64,000 nt of DNA, taken from positions 558,001-622,000 of the forward strand of contig JANVFP010000020.1 in assembly GCA_027919835.1 (NCBI GenBank), written 5' to 3'. Shown here one piece after another: positions 11,313 to 23,480 of this stretch. Origin of the DNA: Lentinula raphanica (taxonomy: Eukaryota > Basidiomycota > Agaricomycetes > Agaricales > Omphalotaceae). The first letter of the stretch is position 1; each line of letters starts with the position of its first letter. Position numbers and translations under genes: made by a program. A model generated the notes under the pieces. The model saw only the letters and a program-made list of their open reading frames with translations. It did no database searches and was not told the origin of the DNA.

Positions 11313-14300
11313 TAGTGCGGGGGTATAAACTTTTTTCTGCTAGCTAAAAATGCTATAAATTTTTAGGCTCTGGGGTCCATTTTTAGCATATGTTATTAGC
11401 TGCTAGATAACCAAATGCTAGAAAGTGCTAATAGCATGCTATAAATCATTTCTAGCATGCTAAATTGAAATTAACTGCTATAAACTATACTTCAAGATCA
11501 TCCATGTCGAAATCTTCTTCCTCTACTTCATCTTCACCCTTTTTACCACCTGTGCAGGCTGATTGATTGTCCTTTGAAGATGATTCCTTTGGCTGGGGCA
11601 TGATCAACTCCTGCAAGGCTGCACTGTCCAACTTCACGAACGTGCTAACTGCCCAGCGGTCTGATGACCTAGTCACAAACCTATCACCTGTCGAATCATC
11701 CTCCGAGGATACAGCATCAACACGATCAGTCTCGTCAAGATCATATGGATCAGGTGCATTGAAAAGTGCTTCTTGAAGTGCTTCCTGATCAACATCTTGT
11801 GGTACCACCTCCCGATCGTTCAAAAGATCCATCAAGCTTGGAGCAGAAAGCACCACAGAAGAAGCATCAACTGGAGAGACCTTAACATTCGCAGTGGCCA
11901 TATGCTTGTAGTTTCCTTCAGTGAAGCCGTACTTGTACCACTGGGAAAGCTGCGCGGATTCAATCAGATGCTCTGGAGTAATTGAGCTTCAGCGCGCAGC
12001 ATTGATCCATCCGAGAAGTGAGGCGGAGCGTTCGTCACAAATCTCAGAGGGTGTGATGGAGAATATGATGATTGCGACTTTCTGTTTCCTCATTGAGTAT
12101 ACTGGGTTTAAATCTGAGTAGGATCACTTACAGCAAGAGCGGATGCTCCAGAATCATTCCTTAACCGTTGCCAGTAATGTAACACATTATCCTTTGGTGA
12201 AAAGAATGCTTGAGTTGTGAACGGAGGAAGACCATAAATCCAACGCAGAAGCTGTCGAACAAGGTCCTCGCATTCGGTCTTCCTACCGTTTTTTGTTTTT
12301 GTGCGAACATGCTCATTACTGAGAATGGTAAGAGCAGCTTGACGAATAGTAGAAAAAGAGTCCGAATACTGAGCACGGTCAGGCATGATTCCATTTTGTA
12401 TGGATGGCATCCCAAGCTGTAAACCCCCATTGAGGAAATACACTAGTCGAACATCAGTATCAAATGTTGAGAGCTAGATTGCGCTCGTAGCAACTCACAC
12501 GGATGAAGCACGTATCCAAGAAGAAAAAGCTGATGAGACGTTTCTGTCATCACTTGGTTGAAACGTTCGTTATAGATGCGAACGACATCTGACCGGTATT
12601 GCGATAAGTCATTCTCCAAGTCGCCCAGAACCCGTTCAAAGTGCCACGCAATTGTGACCCACACGTAGAAGACATCAGCGCAGGTAACGTTCTGACCTTC
12701 TAATGCTGTGATACCATTCGCACCCGATTCGAATAACTTGGTCATCCGGTCCAGCTGTGTGCGGAATGAGTAGTTCCGTGGTCCTTCTTTGAAGAATGGA
12801 GTGAGCCACTTCGCCTGAGTTATGCAAAAGTGAGCAGAAGGAAGTGGTCATGGCATGGGGCTACTTACTGCTTTACTCGTGAATACGATTTTACCACTCG
12901 TGACGCAGTTTACTAGTGCGGGCATACATTTTTGAACTGCTTTTGCTTGATGATATGTCGAACCAAAGCGCGTTTTGGAAGCAGATTTCATCCCCGAAGC
13001 AATGTTCTGCCTTTTACGCTCGTCCGCAAGCTGTGCCGTACCAAGGTTGGATTGTCCGAAAAAATTTGAGGCGGCTGAAACAACTTTCAGTTCCTAGATA
13101 CCAACAAGGTAAGTTATAGATCCAAAAGCTGATAGAGTTTTCACTCACTTCTTTGAACAGCTTTCCAAGATCCTTCAGAAATAGGTTGAGGTTATGACAT
13201 GGATCGTAGATACTGAGAATCCATGGGAACTCCTTCGTGATCATCTTCCGTGCTGCTCGTACATTCGATCCTCCATCTCCAACGATAGCGCTGTAAGACT
13301 CGATACCATACTTGTTCAAGATTTTGGTCTTCATCGCGCTCACAAGCTCGGTAGCCTTGACACTAACTCCCTTGAACACAACGCCAGTAGTGAATATGGA
13401 ACGTCGACTGGGAAGAGTGGTGTGGAATGTATAAATTTCGTCCTTGGCGCGAGAGCTCCATCCGTCGAAGGAAAGAGTCAAGTATTGTCGTCCCTTCAGA
13501 AACTTGGTCAACGATTCGCAGAAAAGGACCATCTGCTCCGAGATGAGACGAGTGAAGAAAGCAGAACGTTCAGGAATGGGATAGTTGGGAGCTGCAGCTT
13601 TCATGAGATTCACGAACCACGGATTGTTGACAAAACGGAATGGAAGTGCTGCACATACGACGAGCTGAAATAATGTGAGGTCGATTTCAGCTTGTCGTGT
13701 CGGCGTCATCTTCAAAGGAATATATTCTTCAATACTTGTTTGTGTATTAGAACCGGCACGTTCCTCGGCCTGACTCGAATCCAGCGTATCGTTATCAACT
13801 TCCATGTCATCCAAGTCGTTGTCCCGGGTATGCACGACTCCACCAAGAGGTACGATCCCAGACTTGTGGTTCTGGCGAACAGGTACGGGCTTGGTTGCTG
13901 ATGTGGCCAGATGGTCGGTGACTTTTCTGTAGTATCTTGGAAACAATTCTGCAAGTGGCTACTCGAATTTTAGTAAATCTTGTTCTGAGAAACCAGTGGG
14001 CCAATAAACTGACATCACATCCCCGAGCATGCTCAAGAATCCGTTTGGGATTACGGTGAGCTGAATGACCAAAACAGCCCACACACCACGTCTGAACGAG
14101 GGCTTTTCCTTTGCTGTTCATGACCGTGTGTTCAATTACAACGTCATCTGCAACGCCGCTTCGTTTTCTTCCACTGCTCTTTCCACTCTTTGCCTGACGG
14201 ACAGGACCTACTTCACCATTGACTCCAGAGTCATCTTGGTCGTGCAAAATCTTTCTCTCTGCGCGTAATTTTTCAAGTTCTGCTCGTTTGAGGCCACCAA

Positions 14301-15060
14301 ATTTATTCTTCTCTGAATCTTGAACGTCTGAGACTGGCTCCGGGCTCTGATCAACCAAGTATGAGTATACCAAGTAGCAGGTATATCACATTGAGCCTTA
14401 CCTCCAATAGCGACGATGGCCCATTTTCTTCCAAAATGCTGGTCACAGACCCTTCCAATACTGGACATGGTTCGGGAGCCTATTCAGCAAAATGAGCAAG
14501 TATACCCCAGCTACTATTCAAAAGTTCATACCTCAGGAATCGGCTCGTCTTCACGCAATGCCTCGTTGAGTTGATTCAGATGTTCAACCCATATTCTATT
14601 TTTGGGAGACTGGGGAAGAAGGTGAAGTTCAATAACCTCCATGAACTCGGGGATCCCATAATTCTTGTCTCGAAGAAAGTTATTTCGCGCGTTATGAAGT
14701 GCACGAAGAGTTTCTGCGGTGAGCATTTTGTTCAATGACCTTGAAGCTCCAAAAGTCGCGTCGTAAGATGTTAGTCGTGATGCAATTGTCACAAATAGGC
14801 CGACGTCAAATGATCGCGCGCCGCCGCTCAACCGAAATTTTCAAACTTGCCCTTGGCACCTTGCAGTAACATCAATTCTGGATTTGCTACATGCTCTCAG
14901 TTCACCGGAATCACTCTGTTATAGATTCTAAGCAATCTAGAATTTATAGCAATTTATAGCAAGGTGCGTTCAGCCCATCCTTGCTAAAAATGTTATTAGC
15001 AGCTAATAACCAATGCTATATAACATGGTTATTAGCATTGGCATTTATACCCCCGCACTA
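11313..15060 (-). mobile_element. hAT-1, complete hAT DNA transposon (3748 bp)
   Basis: The ends are perfect 17-bp inverted repeats, TAGTGCGGGGGTATAAA at 11313-11329 and its complement at 15044-15060. An 8-bp direct repeat, CATCGACA, flanks the element at 11305-11312 and 15061-15068. An 8-bp target duplication is diagnostic of the hAT superfamily. Subterminal DNA on both sides is rich in GCTATAA, GCTAATA and TAGCA words, probable transposase-binding repeats. The transposase gene fills the interior on the minus strand. Confidence 0.95.
11485..14831 (-). pseudogene. hAT-1 transposase with one nonsense codon
   Basis: The gene runs from about 14831 to 11485 in many exons. In order it shows a Pro/Glu-rich start, a Cys/His cluster typical of a BED-like finger (CVGCFGHSAHRNPKR, about 14070-14100), the core (ALPFRFVNNPWFVNLM, LSFDGWSSR, VGDGGSNVRAARK, DPCHNLNLFLKDL; 13700-13180), the region VSAASNFFGQSNLGTAQL (13080-13030), a YW dimerisation-type motif (HYWQRLRND, about 12165) and an acidic C-terminus. 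DGW, the GDG...N segment and CHNLN fit DUF659/hAT transposases. An in-frame TGA at 11991-11989, between GWINAAR and SSITPEHL, truncates the C-terminus. It lies in a CGC-TGA context, so a CGA to TGA change at a methylated CpG is plausible. The 5' exon is unresolved: a stop lies just upstream of the frame opening at 14831. The ends look usable by a related transposase. Confidence 0.82.
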
Positions 15061-15472
15061 CATCGACATCCATCCCGGGTTCCAGCCTATGATTGACCGA
15101 TCATTTATGTAGCATTCTAACAGTGTAGATTCGAAGGAGTCAAGTGAGGGATTTGAGGGCACTTGGGGCAAACACCGGCAGGGGCGATGGGTTGCTACAA
15201 TGCAGAAGTGAGCGATTTTCTTCAATTATAATTGTTTCACCGCCTATACATTATACATTGAGCGACATAAAAGCCTCGAACGATCTCGTATACGAACTAA
15301 CATTCTTCTTCTTTTCCCTCTTTTCGAACAGAGCTCAGAGCTGGTCTCGCTCACACAAATCTCAACTAACCAACGCCCGGCGCAAATTCTTTTCCTTCGA
15401 AACGTTCAAACACACTCGTTGTCTGAATCCTCTTCATACAAATTCTGCTACAGCCGTATAACAACTCTTACC

Positions 15473-16649
15473 ATGATTCCGAGTCGCTCCAAAACCCCAT
15501 ATCGTTCCACCGCATCTCGTCGGGCACTCGTCATCTTCGTTCTCGGTGCCGTCGTTCCTTCTAGCGTGCTTGCGGCCCCTACTATTCGACCTCGAGCGCT
15601 GGCTTTGAGCTTCTCGGAGACTGTTCCACCCTCGACTCAAACTTCTTCCGGACTCGGACCGCTGTCCAGAGGAGGCTATGACTTGGACGTTTCTACCAAC
15701 GTCCTCCCACGTCCTGGCGGGGTTGGCCATAACGATGTCCAAGTTCTTCGACAAGTACGTCTCTTCAAGTTTCGCTGCTCACAATAGTTTACCGATTATT
15801 CTTATACGTTGATCATTTTCTAGGACGATGATGGTCTTCAAATGTTTGATCATCCAGAATATGTGATGGATAGTCACGGTAGCGACGTGAGTAGACAGAA
15901 TCTAGCCTTCCTCAATCAAAACTATGATCTCACATCTTTACTATGTAGCTCGATCTCCTACTGTCTGCCGACTTGGAGCAGCGGGCTGAACTTCCGAAGC
16001 GTGGATGTTGCTCTCTCAGTGCTGATGGAGAATCAGATGAGTTCAATGGAGTAGGAATGCGGACTAAGCAAGCGAGACCAGCACAAGGAACTCCAGCACA
16101 AAGCCACCTTGCTTCGAGAGGTCCTCAGCCCGCTGGAACAGAACAGAGGGAAATGAAGCTTATCGCACGTAACAATCTCGAAACGCTGGTACGTCATTCT
16201 GAACACAAGTTCGACTTTGATCTGCCTTTGATTGTTTTTCTCTTTCGCGCCGTGTAGAAAAAGCTCGCCTGCGATGAGCTTTTTTCATATGCCAAGAAGT
16301 ACGGAGACATATCGCTTCATGTGTTGCCGTTAATTGAATCGAACTTGGAGGGTGAAAAACTCATAACTGCAAGTCGAACAATTGAGGACCAGTACCTTTC
16401 GGACATCGAAGTGATGAAGAACTTTGCAAACTCGGCACATAATAAATACGGGATTGACGTTCAAGCCCATGGCGGAGTTTCCCTAAAGGAGTATAACGAT
16501 TTGTTCGACGGTGTTGAGAAGATGACATTCGAAGCACTCAAGACCGCAAAAGCCTTTGCCGAACGTTTACAGGTACGCCATACTGTTTCCTTCGATGAAA
16601 CCAGGTATCGCAAGGACTAACATTCCTCTATCAGTCCAAGGCATCATGA
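15473..16649 (+). CDS. Five-exon secreted protein, function unknown
   Basis: Exons 15473-15754, 15824-15886, 15949-16188, 16258-16572 and 16635-16649 join in frame (all introns in phase 0) to 304 aa. The start ATG has a good fungal context and is followed by a signal peptide: Arg/Ser-rich start, hydrophobic core ALVIFVLGAVVPSSVLA and a likely cut before APTIRPRA. The mature part begins Ser/Thr/Pro-rich, then has an Asp-rich segment (DDDGLQMFDHPEYV), a linker with CC and a C-terminal helical region with regularly spaced Leu, Lys and Glu (about 200-304). No transmembrane segment or known domain was recognised. The last exon encodes only four residues before TGA. The hAT-1 element lies 413 bases upstream of the ATG. 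A decayed copy of its promoter and first exon is at 18.1-18.6 kb. The gene model is well supported; the function is unknown. Confidence 0.82.
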
Positions 16650-18110
16650 TTTTCTCTTCTTCTCCGATTTTCAACCTGGAGTAGATAATGCTTAGATTTC
16701 TCGTTATCAGCTTCTCCCCCAGTTCCCGCCACGTAGAATTTCTTCCTCTCTTGACACTATGTATAGATCAAAATTAATGATGCTGCAATCCATCTCGTCC
16801 TAGTTGTATTTTGAAGCTGTGTGAGCTGAGCGGGCGACGAAAGGAGTTTTATCGAATACTATGATCGGGTACGCAGTCTGTTTTCCCTTGCGTGTTTCTG
16901 TTGTGAGGACTCGAAAATGAGCCCAGCGGCGGGAGAGAAATCGGTGGGAGGAGTCACTTTCTCTCGTGTGTGTGAAGGCAGTACCATAATGTTCAATTTA
17001 CCTGAGAGTCAGTCAAGTCACAGTGTCCGGCGATGGTTCATCAATGCCAATTACCTCGATTATGGGAGTTTACGATTATCAGGAGTTACCGAAGCTTGCG
17101 AAAGTGAAGATTGCACGATATGAGACGCATGCCGACCTTCTATTAGCTCTCTAATCTTCGTCTAGATTCTATCTCAAATCAAGTACATCAACACGGAATC
17201 CTAGTAATTTCAGCGCAACATAACTTTCAATGGCTCGAGGACTGGATAATACCACAGTGCACAGCAACCAGGGAAAGTACAGCTCTATTCATGAACGCCG
17301 AGTGCGGAGCGTTGAACGTTGAGCGTTTGTACTCGACCGAGACGTCCAGGAGTTCCGAGTGCAAGGATCCGAACTGCCCAGGAAAAGAATTTATTGATTG
17401 ATTTAGGAGTAGGCGACTTCGGTAGTGTACCGTTTGAGGGTCATAGAAGGTCATAGATGTCGAGCTTCCCATCTTCGCGCGAGCTTCGTCAACTTCGCCG
17501 ATCGGGGTCAGGAGGATGAGTGAGGTTCTGACCGGGTTTATCTTGAAGCGTGGAGAGAACTGTTGGTTTCGGAAATGGGTAGGAGGCGCGGGGGAGGAAG
17601 GAGATGGGTTAAGGCAAAACTGACATCGACGTGTACAGCGGTGTGTTTGAACTTCGCGTAGAGAGCGGAAGAAGTCGAAGTGATGGGTGGTAGCGAAGAT
17701 GGAGAGAGCGTGAACACTCTCGTTCGCGAGTGCGCCTTTTTCTCTAGGTCTTCGACAAAACCAACTATGCCCACGCTCTTCGTAAACGGTAACTCTTGAT
17801 TGAGATTGTGTATACAGAGAGTTTAGTGTCACAGGCTAATGAGCTTATAGCACTGCGTATTCCAAGGGAACATTGGACCAAACGGGTTAACCACCAAGCC
17901 TGTGAATCACCGTTTTCAAGATGACAGCAATGTAAAATGGTGCCAGTGAAAGGAAGGCATCTGGGGTGTCGATGAAGGTCTACGACTCCGAGACGAGATG
18001 ATAGTACAGTGTTCAGTTCGAAACCCTAACCACGTTTAGAGTTTCTTCGGACTTCCAACTTCGCATCACAATCTCTTTCATGATACATAACATCCTCCAC
18101 GAATAGCAGC
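16650..18110. other. Non-coding stretch between secreted gene and its pseudogene
   Basis: The first 200 bases are probably 3' untranslated sequence of the preceding gene. A 201-codon open frame on the minus strand (17832-17227) has no signal peptide, motif or exon support and is treated as chance. A CGAAACCCTAACCACG box occurs at 18019-18034, in the region matching the promoter of the upstream gene. Confidence 0.5.
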
Positions 18111-18600
18111 GAATAGCTTTGCCTCCACTAGCAAATGTCGGGTACGAATGCGGGGTACGAGTGAGGATTTGGGGTCAACACGGGCGAAACCGATGACTGT
18201 TGTTCAGAATCCACTGGAAGTGAGCTGGCAGTAGTTGAAGCGTCAAGTGAGCGTTTTTCTTTAGTTTGTACATGATTACTTGCTTTAACTCATTCCAGAC
18301 CCATCTCATACGAATCAACGTTTCCCTCGTCTTCTTACACCATAGAACAGAGTTCTGAGGCTGGGCTGGCATTCACACAGCGAACCAACAATACCCGACG
18401 CACTTTGTTCTTCCCATTCGATAACATTCAAACGATCCCGTTGGTCCTTCTCTCAACCCTTTGCCTCCTTCGCATCCGCTATGATTCCCAGTCGTTTCAA
18501 AACCTCATTTCGCTCTACATACTACATCTCGTCGGGCACTAGCCATCCTCAATCTCAGTGCCCTCGTTCACTCTAGCCTAGTAGCGCTCTGGCGAAGTTG
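18110..18600 (+). pseudogene. Decayed copy of promoter and exon 1 of the secreted-protein gene
   Basis: This segment aligns by eye with 15130-15590. Matches include the 5' leader (CAGAGTTCTGAGGCTGG against CAGAGCTCAGAGCTGG) and the start region at 18481 (ATGATTCCCAGTCG against ATGATTCCGAGTCG). The exon words CATCTCGTCGGGCACT and CACTCTAGCCTAGTAGCG match as well. Small indels and an in-frame stop (TAG, in GCACTAGCC) break the signal-peptide exon, and exons 2-5 are not found downstream. The copy lies in tandem with the intact gene and in the same orientation, so it is probably the remnant of a tandem duplication. Confidence 0.75.
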
Positions 18601-19463
18601 CCAGTTGCGACCTTCTCTGTGTACTTGTAGATCTGTTGCTACCCGGTTGCTACCGTGCCGCTCTGGTGCAACAGTTAGATCATCTTTGCAGTGGCACAGA
18701 ATTATCCTACCGAAGGCCCTGCTCCACCAAGTGGCAAGGCTCGCTCAGCGCTCATGCCTAGCTCAGGCTCGCGAGTCGTCAGATGAAATTTAGAACAGAA
18801 CAGAATAGAACTTACCCTTGCACGAACTGCTCCGCCGAGTCCTAACAGGTCCTAACCTGTCCTAACAATCCTGATCTCGTACAAATTATCCGTTCTTACA
18901 ACTTCTTCTCCATTGGATATCTTCTTGTTGTTCCGGTCTGCCCTCGAACATGAGCGGCTGGATGAACTTGGTGAAGATCCCAATTACCCCCCGGCATCGG
19001 TGAATTTCGCAAAAGTTTCACGCTGGTTTCAAGAGGATATAGGACCCCTCTCTATAGACCAGGACTCTCCAGGACCAAGGAGGATGAGAATTCGAAATTC
19101 TTGAAACTTCGTCTGAACCAAAATTGGCCTGTTTCAGGCTGTTTCAGGCTGTTACAGTTGCTTACATAACACTGTGTAGCATCACACCCGACGTTGCCCG
19201 ACGGTATGAAATGAGATGCATACGCGCGAACTGATGCGACGGTACGCGAAAGCGGGTAAATAAGTACAGCCTTGTCATACTGTACCCCATACGCATGGCG
19301 CTGAGAAGATATAAATATCGGACTGTTCTGGTACGTGAAACTTCAGCCTTCCTTTCCCTGCCCCAGGTTTTCCTCACCTCCTGCTCGCGAACAAGGGCAT
19401 TCCTGAACGATCCTCACGCATTGAACCTAACGAGTAAAGTGTGCCCCCAGACGTACTCAAACA
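18600..19463. other. Intergenic with promoter of the next secreted gene
   Basis: No gene is supported in 18600-19300. Short repeats (TGTTTCAGGC three times near 19130; CCTAACAGGT words near 18840) are present. A TATAAATA sequence at 19308-19315 lies about 150 bases upstream of the ATG at 19464 and is a plausible TATA box for that gene. Confidence 0.45.
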
Positions 19464-20221
19464 ATGACGAAGTTCCCTTCTCTCCTTGCTACGCTTCTGC
19501 TACTCCCTTTGGCGTTTACGAATGCTGCTAGCGTTCCTCGGGCTGCGAATATCGCAGCGAGGGAAGCTACTTCATACCCCGAGATCATCCTCGACGATGG
19601 ATTGCCCAGCTTTCCCGAATTGGATCTCTCTTCCGAAGCATTTGATACCAAGACTCCAGAGTTCGGTGCGTGGCTAAAGGCTGAGCTCAGAGCTGACGTT
19701 AACTTGACTCATATATCTCTTGCTTAGAAACGCGAGAGCCAGCTTCTGAATCAGGGCTTTCCAAGAGATTGGAGAACAAATGTTTCCCATATAATAGCAA
19801 TGCTGATGTTAACGATGTCATTGAGGCTTTCGACTACCTTAACAAAATCGGTAACAACGAATGCAATGCCAACGCGAACAATTATATCGAAGCCGGAAAT
19901 GAACATTACAACCTGAAACTGAGGATGAACACAGCGGTGGTCCTGTTTCAACCCGAAGGCGTTGAAGAGACTGAGTCACTTTGGTAAGCTCATCTGATCA
20001 AGAGTGGTTTCCTGAACTAACACCTTAAAACAGCAAAGACGTTGCTATGACTGTTCAGTGGATATTCACCGATTGCAATGATGCCGGTCAAGTATCAGGT
20101 AATGTGTTCGAGAATCAAGGCGTTGGGGATGTTTACTGAAGCTGTGTCATTAGGTCTCGGGGCCGCAAACGGAAACGGTGATCTCGAGGTGTTGGTCGTG
20201 AACTACAGCTACATTGAGTGA
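19464..20221 (+). CDS. Small secreted cysteine-containing protein
   Basis: Exons 19464-19665, 19728-19983, 20034-20098 and 20154-20221 join in frame to 196 aa. Residues 1-21 are a clear signal peptide (MTKFPSLLATLLLLPLAFTNA). A pro-like acidic region ends at SKRLENK, a possible dibasic processing site. The mature part has four cysteines (KCFPYN, NECNAN, LCKDVAM, DCNDAG), suggesting two disulfides, and ends with AANGNGDLEVLVVNY. The pattern of Cys, the helix NDVIEAFDYLNKIG and the ANGNGDL strand resembles a widespread group of small fungal secreted proteins. A relation to KP4/Ecp2-like folds is only a guess. No catalytic motif is visible. A TATAAATA box lies about 150 bases upstream. Possible roles include the host interface or competition, but nothing in the sequence proves them. 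Confidence 0.82.
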
Positions 20222-23200
20222 TAGTAGGCTAGGGCAAGGAAAGATTTTATTCTGCTTCACACTCTATATCCTGAATGTTTTGTTTGTGTGGGGGATTTGC
20301 CTTTCGTGTAATGAAACTACTTTAACTTATCCTTGGTTCCTCTTCCAATCTTCTTTCAATGTTCTGTCCAATCCAATAATCCTGAGTGATCTGGACACCT
20401 TAGCCTTGACCTGTGCTCTCGTGCAACGGGATTTATTCGTATCTTGAGCGAGGGCGACCTTCACAAACTACTCATAGAGCCGCCTCTCGCTTGAGGTTGA
20501 GCTGTTCATACTTCCGGGATGAGTTTTTTCAACTTTCAGACGTCTGTTCGACAACCAAAATTCTCCATTTACCTTATGAATGCATAAAGTTGTCATTCAA
20601 GATCGAGTCATCCTACCATAACACTGCGAATAGGCCAACACAGGGTCAACACAGACGAAACACAGGCCAACGTACAACCGTAAAATATCTTCTAGTGGTT
20701 TTGAGACCAATCAATATCGTACTGCATTGTACACAGGATTCGAGCCTCAAGAAAACAAAGATATTGAATGAGCTCTGAGCCTACGTATAGTAGCAGCGCT
20801 AGCATTTGCAATTTGAATAAGCTGTTCACTCTATCCTAATCACAATTTGGCAAAACCAGCAAAACCAGGCGCAAAATGACTCGAAAGTTCAACTACGGGC
20901 TCCGAGTTGCCTACGAAATGGGGCAAGGCATTCACAAAGTCGTTCCATCTGCTCTTGGACAAGATGGGAGATGTAGCGTAATCCGCCACACCTAAACAAT
21001 CAAGGATATGTTTGACGGATTCATCTTCGAGAGTACAGTGTCGGCTTCAATGAAGAAATCTTCTTTATTCTGACTATACGAAATCTTCTTGCTACCGTGA
21101 GCCATATGAGTGAGTCACATTCGGGTATCGTTTCCTTCCTCTGGGCAATCGAGTTCCTTTTTACCACCTCTTTCCTTCCTTTCGTCATCCTTTCTGCCGT
21201 TGTCCAACTGATGAAACAAGTTCCAAAGTGGCAGGACTCTTTTCGTACCCGTCGAAGTTGTAGGAGTATTACCATCAGTCGCAGTCCTACCCTCCCCCCT
21301 CCGTAGGAAATCGCCGTTATTTGATCACGTCCTCTTGTCCACCAGGACAACTACGTTTCGATTGGTTTAACAGAAGTGTCGAATTAATCCGCTGATGCAT
21401 TTTTCTGGCCTAAAGATGGTCTCAAATACAGGACGAGAAGAGAGAGCGGAGAAGGATTCAGGAAAAAAGAGACATTGTCGAGGCACAGTAGTCAAATGAC
21501 ATATGGACGAGGCAAGTCTAGTCCGCTCTCAGATTGCACTTGGAGCGAGCGTCGTGGTGAACAAGAACCTGCCGTCAAAGTTCCATTCGCGACGAGACTC
21601 ACGTTCGGCAGTTGAAAGGGCAGCGGCCGTGGATGTCAACAATGTCTCTTATGAAGGCTGCGAGAGTGGGAGTCATTGCATGAGAGTTGGCCGATAGACA
21701 TTGAGCGATTGATGTAACTCGCCTTTGAAACCAATCACACCGTGACCTCTGAACGCCATCCTGACCCAACTGTACCCGAATGTGAGTGAGAGGAGAACAA
21801 GAACGAGGTCTCATACGCGCAAGGACGATTTCAGCATTGTACGGCTGGTATTGGACAGAGGAAGAGTTTGAGAGAGGTGAGAGAGGCGGTAGGGTGGAAG
21901 TGGAGGCGGATGAAGAGCGATAATAAAGCTCTACGTAGCACCCGACGCAAACCCGTCAATCTGTCCTGCCTTGTCCTACAGTTCCAGGAGAATTCCGGAA
22001 GTCAGACACTGACTGCCACGTAATGACGATGGTTAACTGGAGTTCGGACTATATCTGGTTGCGGTATATCTGCTAAAAAAAAAGGCGGAAAGCGGGCAGG
22101 AGTCGGTCCCTGTCCATGAGGCGCCAAGGACGTCTAGCAATGTATGCGGTGTGCGTGTAGGATGTGGCTGTTCGATAGAAGCTGTACAGGGAGAGTCGAC
22201 GGCAGCTTAGAGGAGAGGAGGTCGAGAGGAAGAGACGGAGTGGAGGGAGATTCTCTTTGACGTGATGAGGTCGGTTTAAAGATGATGCTCTAACAGATTG
22301 AATAACGGAGGAGGCCGATAGGTGATAGTGGGTGGACGAGGAGATAGACAAGAGTGGCATTGCCACTGGTCTCTCCCTGACGAATCAGTCATCTTGGGTT
22401 TCATCGACAAATCGACAACCATTGACCTGGTAGACCATCGTTGCTCCTCCAACATTCAACCCAGCCTCGACACCTTCCTTCGGGTGTGTTCTTTTCCTCC
22501 CCTAGTATCCTAACCGACTGAGTCCATGCCGCAGATCTCACCCTTCTACAGCCTCGGGAGAGAGAGAGAAGTGTTTGTCGGTAGGCGTGTTTGTCATGAG
22601 TATTATTATATCATGGTATTGCCAGTTCGACGAAGAAAGATCACTGTAGGTGAATAAGTCAATATCAATAACGAATCACCAGTGTAATCGCTCACCATGC
22701 GTTTGAGGTCCAAACATCTTCACTCCAGAACGACAGAACAACAGCAGAAGATCCCCACAAGCTCCAGATGCGAGGAAGACCTGTATGGCAGTAACGAGGT
22801 CCCAATAGACACAGGGAAAGCTTCTAATCTTCGGGCTTGGATCCGAAGCTTTGAAGCTTGCAGACAGTGAAGCCTCTGGGGCGTCATTCACCATACTGAC
22901 TTGGGTGGTGTCGTGAATGAAGAGAACGTGAAACAACGTAAAATCATCGGTTTAAACTGTTGGGATGGAGAAGGAGTGGCCAGAAGGGATAGGAAAAAAT
23001 GGTGGTGGCGGTGGTGGACGAGAACGGGGGAATAAAGGAGAACGGTGGATCGTTTCAACTTTTGCTGCTGCGTCCTTCTCCAATGAGAGCGGTGATCGAA
23101 AAGCATCACCCAATTGAGACCCAATCTTGAGCTCAAACACGGTGCCTTCCTTCAATTTCTTTATGCCCCACGAGTGCGAACATGTACGATACATTGCGAG

Positions 23201-23480
23201 TTTGGAGTGACACGACTCGGAGTTCGTCGGCGATATCTGCCATGAGATCATGGGACATCCCCCGATTCTGTGAGGCAGACCGAGCGTCGAGCCGTCAAGA
23301 CCATTTGATAGTCGATGGTCAGTTTCCTGTTCGTTGCGTTTCAAATTGGGTAGTCGATTCCATTCTATGTGGTGGTAGTCAGAGCGATCAAGACGTGCGG
23401 AGTTTCAAATTTCAATTGCCAGCCTGCTCTTCCTCAATTCGTTCGACAATTCCCCGACTCATCAATCATCTCCGGTAGCT
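20222..23480. other. No supported gene
   Basis: Several open frames of 60-130 codons exist on both strands (for example minus 23344-22952), but none has a signal peptide, recognisable motif or splice structure giving a longer product. Direct words such as GGTCAACACAG/GGCCAACG occur near 20640. The segment probably contains untranslated regions and decayed sequence. Confidence 0.45.

Larger units (their letters stand above)
11305..15068. repeat. hAT-1 target-site duplication and terminal inverted repeats
   Basis: The 8-bp duplications are 11305-11312 and 15061-15068, both CATCGACA. The inverted repeats are 11313-11329 and 15044-15060. All are identical between the two ends, which argues for a fairly recent insertion. 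Confidence 0.93.

Noticed and set aside
17227..17832. 201-codon minus-strand frame
   Set aside because: No signal peptide, domain, splice partners or paralogue; composition looks like non-coding DNA.
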